The notes beneath the pieces were generated by a model, which saw nothing but the letters and a program-made list of their open reading frames with translations, was not told where the DNA came from and made no database searches. This document shows, piece by piece, positions 27,794 to 37,093 of a stretch of 64,000 nt of DNA. Within the stretch, counting starts at the first letter, position 1. Every line of letters starts with the position of its first letter. Origin of the DNA: Anaerolineae bacterium (GTDB taxonomy: Bacteria > Chloroflexota > Anaerolineae > Aggregatilineales > Phototrophicaceae). Made by a program: the position numbers and the translations under genes. The stretch is from NCBI GenBank assembly GCA_020849765.1, contig JADLAY010000022.1, positions 40,135-104,134 of the forward strand. The letters are read 5' to 3'.

Positions 27794-30034
27794 TCAGCCG
27801 CCAAGCTGGCCGAGCAAGCGCTGGTAATCCTCGATGTTCGGCGGGTTGAAGGAGATGATCTGCTTGATGGTGGCGGCAGCTTCCTGATGCAGCCCGGCCT
27901 CCAACTGGATCTCGCCCAGCGCATCGAGCTGCGTGATGGCATCCTTGGTGCGGCCCAACTGCTTGTAGATGGCCGCCAGGCGCGAGCGCGCCCCGGTATC
28001 GTTCGGGTAGACGCGGATCAGATCTTCCAACACGCGCGTGATCTTGGGGATGTCCTTGTTGCGGGCGTAGATGCGCAGCAGGTCGTCCAGCCGCCGCGTC
28101 GCCTCCAGGCGATTGCCCTGGCGATGCTGCAGGTCGATCAACTGGCGGTAGGCGCGCTCGTCGTTCGGCGCCAACTGGATGATCTCTTCGTAGATCTTCT
28201 GCGCGCGCTTGAAGTCGAGCCGGAGCTGCTCCAGATCAGCGACCTTGTGCTTGATCTCGACCTGCGTCTGCGGCGACGCGCCGACCTGCATGGCGGTACG
28301 TTCGGCCAGCGCGTAGGTCTCGCGCGCCTGATCCGAGTCGCCCAACTGGCTGTACGTGTCCGCCAGCCCGACGTAATGCTCGACCAGTTCGCTCCAGGCT
28401 TCCTGCGACTCCAGCAGTTCGATCAGGTTCTTGCGCACGCTCAGGTCGAGCGGAGCCATCTCCAGGATGCTGTTCAGGATGCGTGCGGCGCGCGCGTTAT
28501 CACCGCGGGACATGTAGACACTGGCGATGACGTTGTATTTGCTGATGGCCTGGCGTACGCGCCCCTCGCTGAGCAGGACTTCGGCCATGCGTTCATGAAT
28601 GGGCAGATAGAAGGGAGAATATTCGACTGCAAAATGGGCTTCGTCCATCGCCATTGTCAGCAGGCGCTGGCGCATGTAACGGTCAATATTTTCGAGCGCG
28701 TTGGTCAGGCGGTCGCCATGTTCGGCGACGAGGATGTCGATGACGCCCTGCTCACCCTGATCGCGCATGGTCTCTTCGAGCTGGCGGCGGGTTTCCGCGA
28801 CGTGATGCTTCCAATCCGTACCTTCGAGCAGCGTCTTGAAGCGCTGGCTGACAGCGGCGAGCACTTCTTCGTTCTGGCGTTCGAGCGCCGAACTGATCTT
28901 TTCGTAGGTGGTCGAGATGTCGACTCGATCCTGATCGGTCAGCGCCTGGGCCGCGTCGACGCCCTCGATCGCCTGCATCAGCCATTTGACCGCCTGGCGA
29001 TATTTGCCCTGCATCTTGTAGGCCAGGCCCAGCCCCTGGTAGGCGCCAAGCGCCAACGTCGGGTGATTGATCGCCTCGCTCAGGTGTTTGGCGGCCTCTC
29101 CCGGCTCGTTCTGCAAGATCAGCAGCGCGCCCAGGTTGAGCTTGAGCGCCGGGTGGCGCAGCTTCGGCTCGGCGTGCAAATAGGCTTCGATGGCCTGGGG
29201 ATACATCTCCTGGCGCTGCGCTTCCAATGCCTGGAGCGCGCTCGCGCCGGTCGCATCCATCATCCCGGCCTCGACCACGTGCGTCGCCAGGATCGCCATC
29301 GCCTCGGTCATCGCTTCGCCCATCGGGCCGAGCGGATCGTCAAGCTCCTCCGGCTGCTGAGCGCCGTGACTCTTGGAGGCCGCGGGCACGTTGTTGCCGC
29401 GAGCGGCTGCACGCTCCTCGTCGTCCGGCGGCATCGAAATCGAGTTCCCGGCTTCGAGCGCGCGCAGCGTGTTCAACACCAGCGGGCTGTTCTTGTCCAG
29501 GCGCAGGGCGCGCTGGCACGCCTTGATCGCTTTGTCCACGTCTTCGAGGCGCTGGAAATTGTAGGCGAGGATCAAATACTGGCGGATGGCCTGGCGTCTG
29601 TCGCCAGTGCGCTCGTAGGCCTGCGCCAGCTTGATGTGAATATGCACCATGCCGGGCGAAAGCTCGGTCGCACGCTCCCAGTTATCGATCGTCTTGTTGA
29701 GGTCGCGCTGCTGCAGGTAGAGATCGGCGACGTTGATGTACTGGTCAGCCGCCTCACGCAGGCGTCCCAGGCGTTCCAGGATGTCCGCACTTTTCTCCAG
29801 CGGAATGGGATCGGTCTCCGTCAGTTGGTGCGCACGAGTGTAGACGCGCAGCGCGTCCGGCAGGCGTCCGGCTTCGAGCAAGCCAAAACCGAGCGCCAGA
29901 TGAGCCTCCACATCATTCGGGAACTCTTGAATAGCCCGTCCATACGAGGCAACCGCGGTGGCCCACTCTTGCTCCCAGGCGGCGTTATGCCCTGCATTCA
30001 TCGCCTGTTCGTATGCTTCACGATTCCCAGCCAT
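27794..30034 (-). CDS. Large TPR-repeat protein
   Basis: A 746-residue soluble helical protein made largely of tetratricopeptide-type repeats (residues 1-210 and 480-740 show repeated A..Y...G....A pattern). The middle (about 215-470) is less regular and includes a Ser/Asp-rich linker. There is no signal peptide, membrane segment or enzyme motif. Likely a protein-interaction scaffold. A long open frame on the opposite strand is an effect of GC-rich codon use. Confidence 0.8.
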   Translation of the reverse strand: MAGNREAYEQAMNAGHNAAWEQEWATAVASYGRAIQEFPNDVEAHLALGFGLLEAGRLPDALRVYTRAHQLTETDPIPLEKSADILERLGRLREAADQYINVADLYLQQRDLNKTIDNWERATELSPGMVHIHIKLAQAYERTGDRRQAIRQYLILAYNFQRLEDVDKAIKACQRALRLDKNSPLVLNTLRALEAGNSISMPPDDEERAAARGNNVPAASKSHGAQQPEELDDPLGPMGEAMTEAMAILATHVVEAGMMDATGASALQALEAQRQEMYPQAIEAYLHAEPKLRHPALKLNLGALLILQNEPGEAAKHLSEAINHPTLALGAYQGLGLAYKMQGKYRQAVKWLMQAIEGVDAAQALTDQDRVDISTTYEKISSALERQNEEVLAAVSQRFKTLLEGTDWKHHVAETRRQLEETMRDQGEQGVIDILVAEHGDRLTNALENIDRYMRQRLLTMAMDEAHFAVEYSPFYLPIHERMAEVLLSEGRVRQAISKYNVIASVYMSRGDNARAARILNSILEMAPLDLSVRKNLIELLESQEAWSELVEHYVGLADTYSQLGDSDQARETYALAERTAMQVGASPQTQVEIKHKVADLEQLRLDFKRAQKIYEEIIQLAPNDERAYRQLIDLQHRQGNRLEATRRLDDLLRIYARNKDIPKITRVLEDLIRVYPNDTGARSRLAAIYKQLGRTKDAITQLDALGEIQLEAGLHQEAAATIKQIISFNPPNIEDYQRLLGQLGG

Positions 30035-30068
30035 TCGTCGTATCGCCTTGCTGTGTATCGGATTTCAA

Positions 30069-30989
30069 TCAGTCTATCATTAACTGTACCAGGATTGCTT
30101 TCTGAGCATGTAGGCGATTTTCTGCTTGCTGAAAAATGATGGATCGTTCGCCGTCCGCCAGCTCGTCCGTGATCTCCTGCCCGCGATGCGCCGGTAAGCA
30201 GTGCATGATCACGGCGTGCGCGGGCGCGGCGGCCATCATAGCGTCGTTGACCTGATAGGGCGAAAGATCCTCGATTCGCCGCGCGGTGTCCGCCTCCTGG
30301 CCCATGCTGACCCAGGTATCCGTGTAGATCACGTCCGCGTTGCGCACCGCCTCGAACGGGTCATGATAGACCTCGACCGTGCTGCCGTGCGGTTCGGCAA
30401 TCGTCGCGATCTGCTCCAGCGTCTCCTCGGATAACGTGTAGCCGGCAGGCGCTGCCAAGGTGAAATTGACGCCCATGTGCGCCGCCGCCTGGCCGAGCGA
30501 AGCCGCCACATTGTTGCCGTCGCCGACGTAGGCGATGCGCAAGCCGCGCAGTTCGGAGAACTGCTCGTAGATCGTCAGCAGATCCGCGATCGCCTGGCAC
30601 GGATGATACGAATCGCTCAGGCCGTTGATGACCGGCACACGCGACCAGCGCGCCATCTCGACCACGTGATCGTGATCGAAGACGCGCGCCATGATCGCCT
30701 GCGTATAACCGGCGAGCACGCGGGTGACGTCGGCGATGCTCTCGCGTTTGCCCAGGCCGATCTCGTCCGGGCCGAGCATGATCGCGTTGCCGCCCAGGTG
30801 CTGCATCGCGATCTCGAACGAGACGCGCGTGCGCAGCGACGGCTTCTGAAAGACCATGGCCAGCGTCTGTCCGCGCAGCAGCGGCGGGTTGCCGCCGTTA
30901 CGCCACTCGGCTTTCATGCGTGCAGCGTCGTAGATGATATGTTGTACAGAGTCGCTTGACCAGTCGGCAAGGTCCAGGAAGTGTTTCAT
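30069..30989 (-). CDS. argF: Ornithine carbamoyltransferase
   Basis: Makes citrulline from ornithine and carbamoyl phosphate in arginine synthesis. The carbamoyl-phosphate motif SLRTR is at 51-55, HPCQ at 129-132, and the ornithine-site HCLP at 263-266. Length (306) is normal. No other arginine gene is adjacent. The minus-strand leader has a TATACT -10-like hexamer about 60 bases before the start. The SMGQE loop favours ornithine over aspartate transcarbamylase. Confidence 0.95.
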   Translation of the reverse strand: MKHFLDLADWSSDSVQHIIYDAARMKAEWRNGGNPPLLRGQTLAMVFQKPSLRTRVSFEIAMQHLGGNAIMLGPDEIGLGKRESIADVTRVLAGYTQAIMARVFDHDHVVEMARWSRVPVINGLSDSYHPCQAIADLLTIYEQFSELRGLRIAYVGDGNNVAASLGQAAAHMGVNFTLAAPAGYTLSEETLEQIATIAEPHGSTVEVYHDPFEAVRNADVIYTDTWVSMGQEADTARRIEDLSPYQVNDAMMAAAPAHAVIMHCLPAHRGQEITDELADGERSIIFQQAENRLHAQKAILVQLMID

Positions 30990-31192
30990 CAGGCTTTATG
31001 TTGTGGTGTGAAGCTGGGTTACGAATAGCCGGGAAGTATAACACGAACGAAACCCTTCGGGTATGCCTTGCGTTCTGCACGAAGATGCGGCTCAAATTGG
31101 AGTTTGTCGGCAATAGGGACGAATTCCTTTTGTCAGTTGGGCGGCTTTGTGGTTGAATCGAGTCGTATCCTGTCATCGATAGCGACGCAGCC

Positions 31193-32347
31193 ATGAACTA
31201 CCGTTCGATTGAACTCGGCATCAACGCAATCCAGGCGGGCAATCTGGACGAGGGCGCGCGGCTGCTGCGCATCGCCGTCAAGAGCGGCGATCTGGCGCCG
31301 GAACTGCGCGCGGTCGCCTATCTGTGGCTGGCAGAGACGCAAAGCGACCCGCAGCACAAGCGCGCCTGCTACAACGAAGCCCTGATCGCCGATCCCGGCA
31401 ATCAGGAAGCGCAGGTGCGTCTGACGCGACTGCTGGCCGCGCAGCTCCCACCGATGCCGGATACGCTGCCCGAAGAGACGCCGCCGGAGCCGGTGCCGGT
31501 AATGCGCACGCAGCAAGTCCAGCTGCCACCTCCGCCGCCCTACAATCCGCAGCCTGCCGCACCCTACACGACCAACATCGCCGAGCACATCGTCGGCGTC
31601 TACAACGGACCGAACGGGCCCGGCAGCGGTTTCTTCATCGCGCCGCAGATGGGCTTGCTGGCGACGACGCGCTTCGTCACCGGCGGCATGGAACGGATGA
31701 CGATTGAGCTCCAGCCCGGTCGCCAGCTTCCGGGCTACGTCGTCCGCTCGTTCCCGGACGTCGACCTGGCGCTCATACGCGTCGAGTACGGGCCGGGCAC
31801 GACGCTGCCGGTCACACCGCTGCCGCGCGTGCCGGACAATGCGCCGCTGCTGGTGGCGCCGTATCAACGCCCGATCGCCAGCGGAACGCAGCGGGCTACC
31901 AAGCGCGCACTGGCCGCGCACTGGGTGCCAACCGATTTCACGGCCTGGGAGGATGTAGGCGGCGCGCCCCTGTTCGACTCCAACTACTACCTGGTCGGCA
32001 TGGCGACGCAAAACACGGCGCGTAACAGCGGGCACTATTTCGTGCTCCACATCGCGGCCATCCGCGCCCGCGCTGATGCCTATCTGGCCGAGGCGCAGGC
32101 GGAAAGCCGCGCTTACTGCCCGACCTGCGGCAGCGGGAGCAAGGCGGGCGTCATGGGCTTCTTCTACTGCGAGACCTGCGGCGGCGTCATGCCGACGGCA
32201 CGCCACGTTCAGCGCTTCCAGGTGCCGCAGGCGGAAGCGCTCTACGAGACGAGCCGCATCCGCTGCACACGCTGCGGGGCGCAGGTGGGCTTCCACGGCG
32301 GGCGCTGTTTGCGCTGCGGCCAGCCGCCGGAAACACGTCCGTTGTAG
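31193..32347 (+). CDS. Degenerate trypsin-like protein with TPR and double zinc ribbon
   Basis: A 384-residue cytoplasmic protein. Residues 1-80 are TPR-like, 88-125 a Pro-rich linker, 130-300 a trypsin-like beta fold (GSGFFI at 144-149, DVDLALIRV at 189-197, GGAPLFD at 256-262), and 305-378 hold two zinc ribbons with paired CxxC. The catalytic His place is F161 or R160 and the catalytic Ser place is G256; only the Asp (D191) is kept. It is probably a non-enzymatic binding protein. It lies just upstream of ftsQ on the same strand but with a gap and its own features between. Confidence 0.7.
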   Translation: MNYRSIELGINAIQAGNLDEGARLLRIAVKSGDLAPELRAVAYLWLAETQSDPQHKRACYNEALIADPGNQEAQVRLTRLLAAQLPPMPDTLPEETPPEPVPVMRTQQVQLPPPPPYNPQPAAPYTTNIAEHIVGVYNGPNGPGSGFFIAPQMGLLATTRFVTGGMERMTIELQPGRQLPGYVVRSFPDVDLALIRVEYGPGTTLPVTPLPRVPDNAPLLVAPYQRPIASGTQRATKRALAAHWVPTDFTAWEDVGGAPLFDSNYYLVGMATQNTARNSGHYFVLHIAAIRARADAYLAEAQAESRAYCPTCGSGSKAGVMGFFYCETCGGVMPTARHVQRFQVPQAEALYETSRIRCTRCGAQVGFHGGRCLRCGQPPETRPL

Positions 32348-32480
32348 CCGCGTGCGATGCGCCGCCGAATGCCCATTCTCGGCGGCGAAGGTGTGAGATC
32401 GAATCGCCACGCGTAACCCTCGGTCTGTCCGCGACAATTGTGGGATAATGTTCGATTCTTCGTCGGGTTTTGGGTTATCA

Positions 32481-32499
32481 TTGAGACAGGCAGTCTCAA
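32481..32499. promoter_or_regulatory. Perfect dyad ahead of ftsQ
   Basis: TTGAGAC (32481-32487), 5-base spacer, GTCTCAA (32493-32499), ending 11 bases before the ftsQ ATG and beside its GGGGA site. It may be an operator or a leader hairpin that affects ribosome access. Confidence 0.5.
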
Positions 32500-32510
32500 G
32501 CGGGTGGGGA

Positions 32511-33326
32511 ATGACGACACCAAGAACACGGCAGGATCGTCGTACCGAGCACGCGGCCATCTGGCGCGCGGGCGGGGCGGCAGTCTCATTAGACGTCGAA
32601 CCCGTCCAGCACGGCGTCCGTGACCGCGGTTTCGGCGGGGCACGGCTCGTCAGCGGGGCGATTGCCATCTGCATGATCCTGGTCCTGGTGCTCTTCTTCA
32701 CCGCCGATTTGTTTTATGTGCGCGGTGCAGCCGTCGGCGGCACGGAATATCTGAGCGTGTCGGATGTCTACACCGTCGCCAACGTTGATGGCTGGCATCT
32801 GTTCTGGATCGATCCGGCTCAGGTGCGCGCCAACCTGCTGGCCTACCCGACCATCGCCGATGCCACCGTTCAGGTCGGTTGGCCACCGAACATGGTGCAG
32901 ATCGTCATCTCGGAACGCGAACCGGCCCTGGTCTGGGAGCAGGCGGGCGTCCCGGTCTGGATCGATTTGCAGGGGCGCGTGATGAGCAAGCGCGCCGACA
33001 TCGAAGGCCTGCCGCGCGTGATCGCCGATTCGATTGAAGCCGACCCGCTCGGCCCGAATATGCGCCTACCGGTGGATGTCGTGAGCGGTGCGTTGCAGCT
33101 ACACTTGCTCATGCCGCAGATTCAGGTTCTGCGCTATCACCCAAGCAACGGCCTGGGTTACAATGATCCTGGGGGGTGGCAGGCATGGTTTGGCAGCGGC
33201 ACCAATATGCCCGAAAAGCTGCTCATCTACAACGCCATCGTCGCACGCGCGCAATCGGAATTAGGCCCGCAGCTCAGCGAAATCAACGTCAGTTCGCCGG
33301 ACGCTCCTGTTTATTGTTGCAAGTGA
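32511..33326 (+). CDS. ftsQ: Cell division protein FtsQ
   Basis: A 271-residue single-pass divisome protein. A basic cytoplasmic N-terminus, one membrane segment (about 51-72), then a POTRA-like domain (YVRGAAVGGTEYLSVSDVY..) and the beta domain (IVISEREPALVW, IDLQGRVM). The ATG at 32511 has GTGGGGA just before it; an ATG at 32448 in frame would add 21 residues and lacks a good site. FtsQ links FtsA/FtsZ with FtsB/FtsL. It is followed 14 bases later by ftsA. Confidence 0.88.
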   Translation: MTTPRTRQDRRTEHAAIWRAGGAAVSLDVEPVQHGVRDRGFGGARLVSGAIAICMILVLVLFFTADLFYVRGAAVGGTEYLSVSDVYTVANVDGWHLFWIDPAQVRANLLAYPTIADATVQVGWPPNMVQIVISEREPALVWEQAGVPVWIDLQGRVMSKRADIEGLPRVIADSIEADPLGPNMRLPVDVVSGALQLHLLMPQIQVLRYHPSNGLGYNDPGGWQAWFGSGTNMPEKLLIYNAIVARAQSELGPQLSEINVSSPDAPVYCCK

Positions 33327-33340
33327 GGTAGTCGGTTTCC

Positions 33341-34594
33341 GTGAGTTCGCATCTTGTCGTAGGCATTGACATCGGTACTACCAAGGTCTGCACGATCGTC
33401 GGTGAAGTGCGCGCAGACGATATCTTTGTCGTCGGTGTTGGCATTGAGCCAAGCCAGGGGATGAAGAAGGGCGTCGTCACGGATCTGACGGCGCTGGCGG
33501 CGGCGATCTCGGCATCGGTGCACCAGGCGGAGCGGACGAGCGGCTTCGAGATCAACCGCGCCTTCGTCAGTCTGGCGGGCGGCCAGATTGCCCCGCGCAA
33601 CAGCCGTGGCGCAGTGGGCTTGCTCGGCAACCGAGGCGTCCGCGAAGAGGACGTCGACAAGGCGATCGAAAACGCGCGCATGATCGCCATCCCGCACAAC
33701 CGCGAGGTGCTCCATGTCATCCCGCGCAGCTACACGCTCGATGGCATTCACACCTCCCGCAGCCCGATCGGGATGCACGGCTTCCGTCTCGAAGTCGAGG
33801 TGCACATCATCACGGCCCCGGCCACGGTCGTCGCCAATCTGGAGCAGGCGTTACGCGCCTCATTGATCGAGCCGGATCGTTTCATCCTCAACCCGCTCGC
33901 CAGCGGCGACGCGGTGCTGACCGACGAAGAACGCGAGATGGGCGTCGTCGTCATCGACATCGGCGGCGGCACGACCGACCTCGCCATCTTCATCGAGGGC
34001 AGCGTCTGGCATTCGGCGGTCATCCCGATCGGTGGCGATCTGATCACCAGCGATCTGACGCACTGGATGCGCGTCCCGTTCGACGTGGCGGAAGCGGTCA
34101 AACTCCAATACGGCCACGCCCGCCAGAAGGCGATTGGCCCTCTGGAAACGTTCGCGGTGCAGACGTTCGGCGCCGACGGCCCGGACGAGTTCAAGCGCGC
34201 GGACATCGCCATGGTCATCGAGGCGCGTGCGGCGGAAATCCTGGAGAAAGTCCTCGAAGAGATCAAGCACAGCGGTTATGACGGTCTGCTGCGAGCGGGC
34301 GCGGTCATCACCGGCGGCTGTGCGCAGCTACCCGGCATCCGCGACCTGGCGAACGACGTGCTGGGCAAAGATATGCCCGTGCGCCTGGCGAAGCCGGAGC
34401 GATTGACCGGCATGGCCGACGTGCTGCGCAGCCCGGCCTACAGCACCAGCGTCGGTCTGCTGCGCCTGGGCTTGCAGATGGAGAATGCGTCTCCGTTGGT
34501 CGCCAACGGCAATGGCGGCGCGCCCAATCTCAAGCTCGGCAAGTTCCTGGGCGGCTTATTCCGCGGTCTGTTACCCGGTGAAGAAGAAGCCTGA
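33341..34594 (+). CDS. ftsA: Cell division protein FtsA
   Basis: A 417-residue actin-like ATPase that tethers FtsZ to the membrane. GIDIGTTKVCTIVGE (phosphate 1), VVVIDIGGGTTDLAIF (phosphate 2) and VITGGCAQLPG (adenosine loop) are all visible. The start is GTG at 33341. The last residues (LGGLFRGLLPGEEEA) could form the amphipathic tail helix. It sits in ftsQ-ftsA-ftsZ order. Confidence 0.95.
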   Translation: MSSHLVVGIDIGTTKVCTIVGEVRADDIFVVGVGIEPSQGMKKGVVTDLTALAAAISASVHQAERTSGFEINRAFVSLAGGQIAPRNSRGAVGLLGNRGVREEDVDKAIENARMIAIPHNREVLHVIPRSYTLDGIHTSRSPIGMHGFRLEVEVHIITAPATVVANLEQALRASLIEPDRFILNPLASGDAVLTDEEREMGVVVIDIGGGTTDLAIFIEGSVWHSAVIPIGGDLITSDLTHWMRVPFDVAEAVKLQYGHARQKAIGPLETFAVQTFGADGPDEFKRADIAMVIEARAAEILEKVLEEIKHSGYDGLLRAGAVITGGCAQLPGIRDLANDVLGKDMPVRLAKPERLTGMADVLRSPAYSTSVGLLRLGLQMENASPLVANGNGGAPNLKLGKFLGGLFRGLLPGEEEA

Positions 34595-34653
34595 TCGTGA
34601 ACACGACATGGCCGTACAGCGCCGGGCCTGACGCTTTGATTATGTATTGAAAG

Positions 34654-34669
34654 GTTCACATTCGTGAAC
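34654..34669. promoter_or_regulatory. GTTCAC/GTGAAC dyad upstream of ftsZ
   Basis: GTTCAC (34654-34659), 4 bases, GTGAAC (34664-34669), 36 bp upstream of the ftsZ promoter -35. Possibly an operator. Confidence 0.4.
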
Positions 34670-34704
34670 AGAAAGTGGCGAATGAAACTTAAGTACGGCT
34701 TTGG

Positions 34705-34732
34705 TTGCATGGACTGCCAATCCATATACAAT
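34705..34732 (+). promoter_or_regulatory. Candidate ftsZ promoter
   Basis: TTGCAT (34705-34710), 16-bp spacer, TACAAT (34727-34732), about 95 bp before ftsZ. The region is markedly AT-rich compared with its surroundings. It would allow ftsZ to be made independently of ftsQA. Confidence 0.5.
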
Positions 34733-34826
34733 AGTAATGTTAAGTTCGTATATGATCTTGATGTGTCGTACATGCCGCCACCAGACTGTAAAGGCGCGAT
34801 AGAGTTGCAGGGGAAGGGATACGTCC

Positions 34827-36059
34827 ATGGATGAGTTGCTCGCTCCCAGTGAGGGTTTCGCACAGATCAAAGTGGTCGGCGTGGGCGGCGGTGGCGGTAA
34901 TGCGGTCAATCGCATGGTCGCCGAGGGCCTGGGCGGTGTCGAATTCATCGCCGTCAATACGGATAATCAGGCGCTCACCCTGTCACGCGCCAAAACCCGC
35001 GTCCGCATCGGCGACAAGCTGACGCGCGGGCTGGGCGCAGGCGGCAATCCGGAGATCGGGCGCAAGGCGGCGGAAGAAAGCGCTGACGAACTCTACGAAG
35101 TGCTGCGCGGCGCGGACATGATTTTCATCGCCAGCGGCATGGGCGGCGGCACCGGCACGGGCGCAGCCCCGGTGGTCGCGCAGATCGCCAAAGAACTCGG
35201 CGCGCTGACGATTGGCGTCGTGACTCGCCCGTTCACGTTTGAAGGCGCCAAGCGCATGCAGTCCGCCGAACTCGGCATTGAGGCGCTTAAGAGCCAGGTC
35301 GACACGTTGATCGTCATCCCCAACGACCGGCTGCTGCAAATCGCCAGCAAGAACTCGACCCTTCAGCAGGCATTCTCCCTGGCGGACGATGTGCTGCGTC
35401 AAGGTATTCAGGGCATTTCCGAGCTGATCACCGTGCCTGCATTGATCAACCTCGACTTCGCCGATGTGCGCACGATCATGAGCGAAGGCGGCGCGGCACT
35501 GATGGCCGTGGGCCGTGCGTCGGGCGACGAACGCGCGCCGAAAGCTGCCGAGGCAGCCATCAGCAGCGCTCTGCTCGACGTGACGATTGATGGGGCGCGC
35601 GGCATCCTGTTCAACATCACCGGCGGCGCGGATCTCAGTCTGTTCGAGGTCAGCGCGGCGGCCAGCGTGATCAAGGAAAGCGCACATCCGGAAGCCAACG
35701 TCATCTTCGGCGCCCAAATCGACGAGAGCCTGGGCGACGAGGTGCGTGTGACCGTGATCGCGACCGGCTTCGAAGGCAGCCGCGTGGCGCGCAAGATGGA
35801 ACAACCGGCCTACCGCCCGATCCAGCGCCCGGCGCAGCAGCAGTACGAATACAGCCAGCCGACGCCACAGCAGCGCCCGGCGCAGCAGTACAGCGCGCCT
35901 CAGCAGCAGCAGCCGCAGCAAGAGTCGGAGACTCCGCCGGCTGCACCGCAGCAGCCGCAGACTCCGCCGGCGCGTCCGCAGCAGGATGCGTCCTACGGCG
36001 CGCGCGTTTATGACGAGGATAACATCGACATTCCGACCTTTTTGCGTAAGCGCAAGTAA
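34827..36059 (+). CDS. ftsZ: Cell division protein FtsZ
   Basis: A 410-residue tubulin-like GTPase that forms the division ring. The GTP-binding signature [13 protein letters not shown] and T7-loop-type [11 protein letters not shown] are present, followed by a long Gln/Pro-rich linker (about 320-395) and the terminal peptide [10 protein letters not shown] that binds FtsA. GGGGAAGGG lies before the ATG. A terminator follows at 36119. Confidence 0.98.
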   Translation: MDELLAPSEGFAQIKVVGVGGGGGNAVNRMVAEGLGGVEFIAVNTDNQALTLSRAKTRVRIGDKLTRGLGAGGNPEIGRKAAEESADELYEVLRGADMIFIASGMGGGTGTGAAPVVAQIAKELGALTIGVVTRPFTFEGAKRMQSAELGIEALKSQVDTLIVIPNDRLLQIASKNSTLQQAFSLADDVLRQGIQGISELITVPALINLDFADVRTIMSEGGAALMAVGRASGDERAPKAAEAAISSALLDVTIDGARGILFNITGGADLSLFEVSAAASVIKESAHPEANVIFGAQIDESLGDEVRVTVIATGFEGSRVARKMEQPAYRPIQRPAQQQYEYSQPTPQQRPAQQYSAPQQQQPQQESETPPAAPQQPQTPPARPQQDASYGARVYDEDNIDIPTFLRKRK

Positions 36060-36118
36060 CGAATCAGCTGGCGCGACGCGTTTTTTCGCAGTCATCACAA
36101 GCGAAGTTTGCTGATCAG

Positions 36119-36148
36119 GGGCGGGTTTGTAGACCCGCCCTTGTGTTT
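36119..36148 (+). terminator. Intrinsic terminator after ftsZ
   Basis: An 8-bp GGGCGGGT/ACCCGCCC stem, 6-base loop, then a TTGTGTTT tract. Confidence 0.7.
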
Positions 36149-36255
36149 GCGCATATATGCTGCTGCCCAACCTGTGCTGGAGCAACCGACCATAGACTGC
36201 CAAAGGCTATGTAGAACTTGCTGAAGTGCACATGGGCGCAAACAGGGATGTTGAG

Positions 36256-36492
36256 ATGCCGACAGTCTTTACCGAGGATGGATGCCGCTTCAAAATCTAT
36301 CCCAACGATCACCCCCCTGCACACGTGCACGTCCGCAAAGCTGAGAACGTGGCGCGAGTGTCTCTGGAGACAGTCGAAGTTCTGAGCAGCGAGGGCTTCA
36401 ACAGTCGCGAGCTAAGCCGGATCATCGAAATTGTCGAAGATCATCAAGCAGAGTTGCTAGAAATGTGGGATACTTTCCACGAGAGTAGATAG
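36256..36492 (+). CDS. DUF4160 family protein
   Basis: A 78-residue protein starting MPTVFTEDGCRFKIYPNDH, with PPAHVHV and RELSRIIEIVEDH as in DUF4160. An ATG at 36232 in frame is possible but the AGGG 9 bases before 36256 and the family N-terminus favour the shorter form. Its stop is 8 bases before a DUF2442 gene. Such pairs are common and behave like accessory toxin-antitoxin modules by their distribution, but activity is not established. Confidence 0.8.
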   Translation: MPTVFTEDGCRFKIYPNDHPPAHVHVRKAENVARVSLETVEVLSSEGFNSRELSRIIEIVEDHQAELLEMWDTFHESR

Positions 36493-36500
36493 AGGACACG

Positions 36501-36779
36501 ATGGGCAATAATCCATTTGATTACGATCCCACAAAAGATCGCCCGGTTGCCGTGTCCATTCACGATGATGCGGTATGGGTGACACTTGCGGATGGGCGCG
36601 TGATCGGAAACCCGCTCGAATGGCATCCCTGGCTAGCACAAGCCACACCGGAACAGCAAGCCCGGTACGAGATGAGCGCCTATAGCGTCGATTGGGATGA
36701 ACTGGATGAAGGGCTGGATATTCAGGGCATGTTGATGGGCATTCGACCGCATTACCCCGTTCAAGAGTCCGGTGACTGA
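36501..36779 (+). CDS. DUF2442 family protein
   Basis: A 92-residue protein with VWVTLADGRVIGNPLEWHPWL and YSVDWDELDEGLDI, the two hallmark blocks of DUF2442. It follows the DUF4160 gene closely, so the two are cotranscribed. The fold resembles small DNA-associated or NgoMIV-type helper domains in some annotations. The function is unproven. Confidence 0.8.
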   Translation: MGNNPFDYDPTKDRPVAVSIHDDAVWVTLADGRVIGNPLEWHPWLAQATPEQQARYEMSAYSVDWDELDEGLDIQGMLMGIRPHYPVQESGD

Positions 36780-36994
36780 GAACAATTTGCGCAAGATTAC
36801 CGTCATTGACGGTACTCCGGGGCATCGTCGCCAGTAGGCAATCTCACAACCCCAGACCGACCAAAACCCCCTGTAAATGGCTGCCCAGAGTGCTCGCGCG
36901 GGCATCAAAAACGCGATGTGGGATGATGTGGCATATGTGGGAAAAACGTTATACGGTCAAACCTATTTCTAACCAAATCCCCTCGGATTTTTAG

Positions 36995-37023
36995 TAGACA
37001 AAGGACACGCATCATGCTACATT
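36995..37023 (+). promoter_or_regulatory. Candidate nrdJ promoter
   Basis: TAGACA (36995-37000), 17-bp spacer, TACATT (37018-37023). Confidence 0.5.
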
Positions 37024-37072
37024 ATGACGTATAAGCTAGAACAAATTATCGTTCCTTGTAGAACCTTCCAAC

Positions 37073-37093
37073 CCCCAACTCGATTGGGGTTTT
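37073..37093 (+). terminator. Terminator or attenuator upstream of nrdJ
   Basis: A 6-bp CCCCAA/TTGGGG stem with a 5-base loop followed by TTTT, about 45 bp downstream of the expected transcript start and 170 bp before nrdJ. Confidence 0.5.

Noticed and set aside
27515..30139. An 874-residue open frame on the plus strand opposite the TPR gene
   Set aside because: It mirrors the codon pattern of the TPR gene, has no ribosome site or recognisable domains, and runs antisense over its whole length.
30990..31192. Minus-strand frame extending argF upstream
   Set aside because: The argF N-terminus MKHFLDLADW matches the family and the extra frame has non-coding character.
36806..36994. 62-residue frame between the DUF2442 gene and nrdJ
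   Set aside because: No ribosome site, atypical composition, overlaps the likely leader region.
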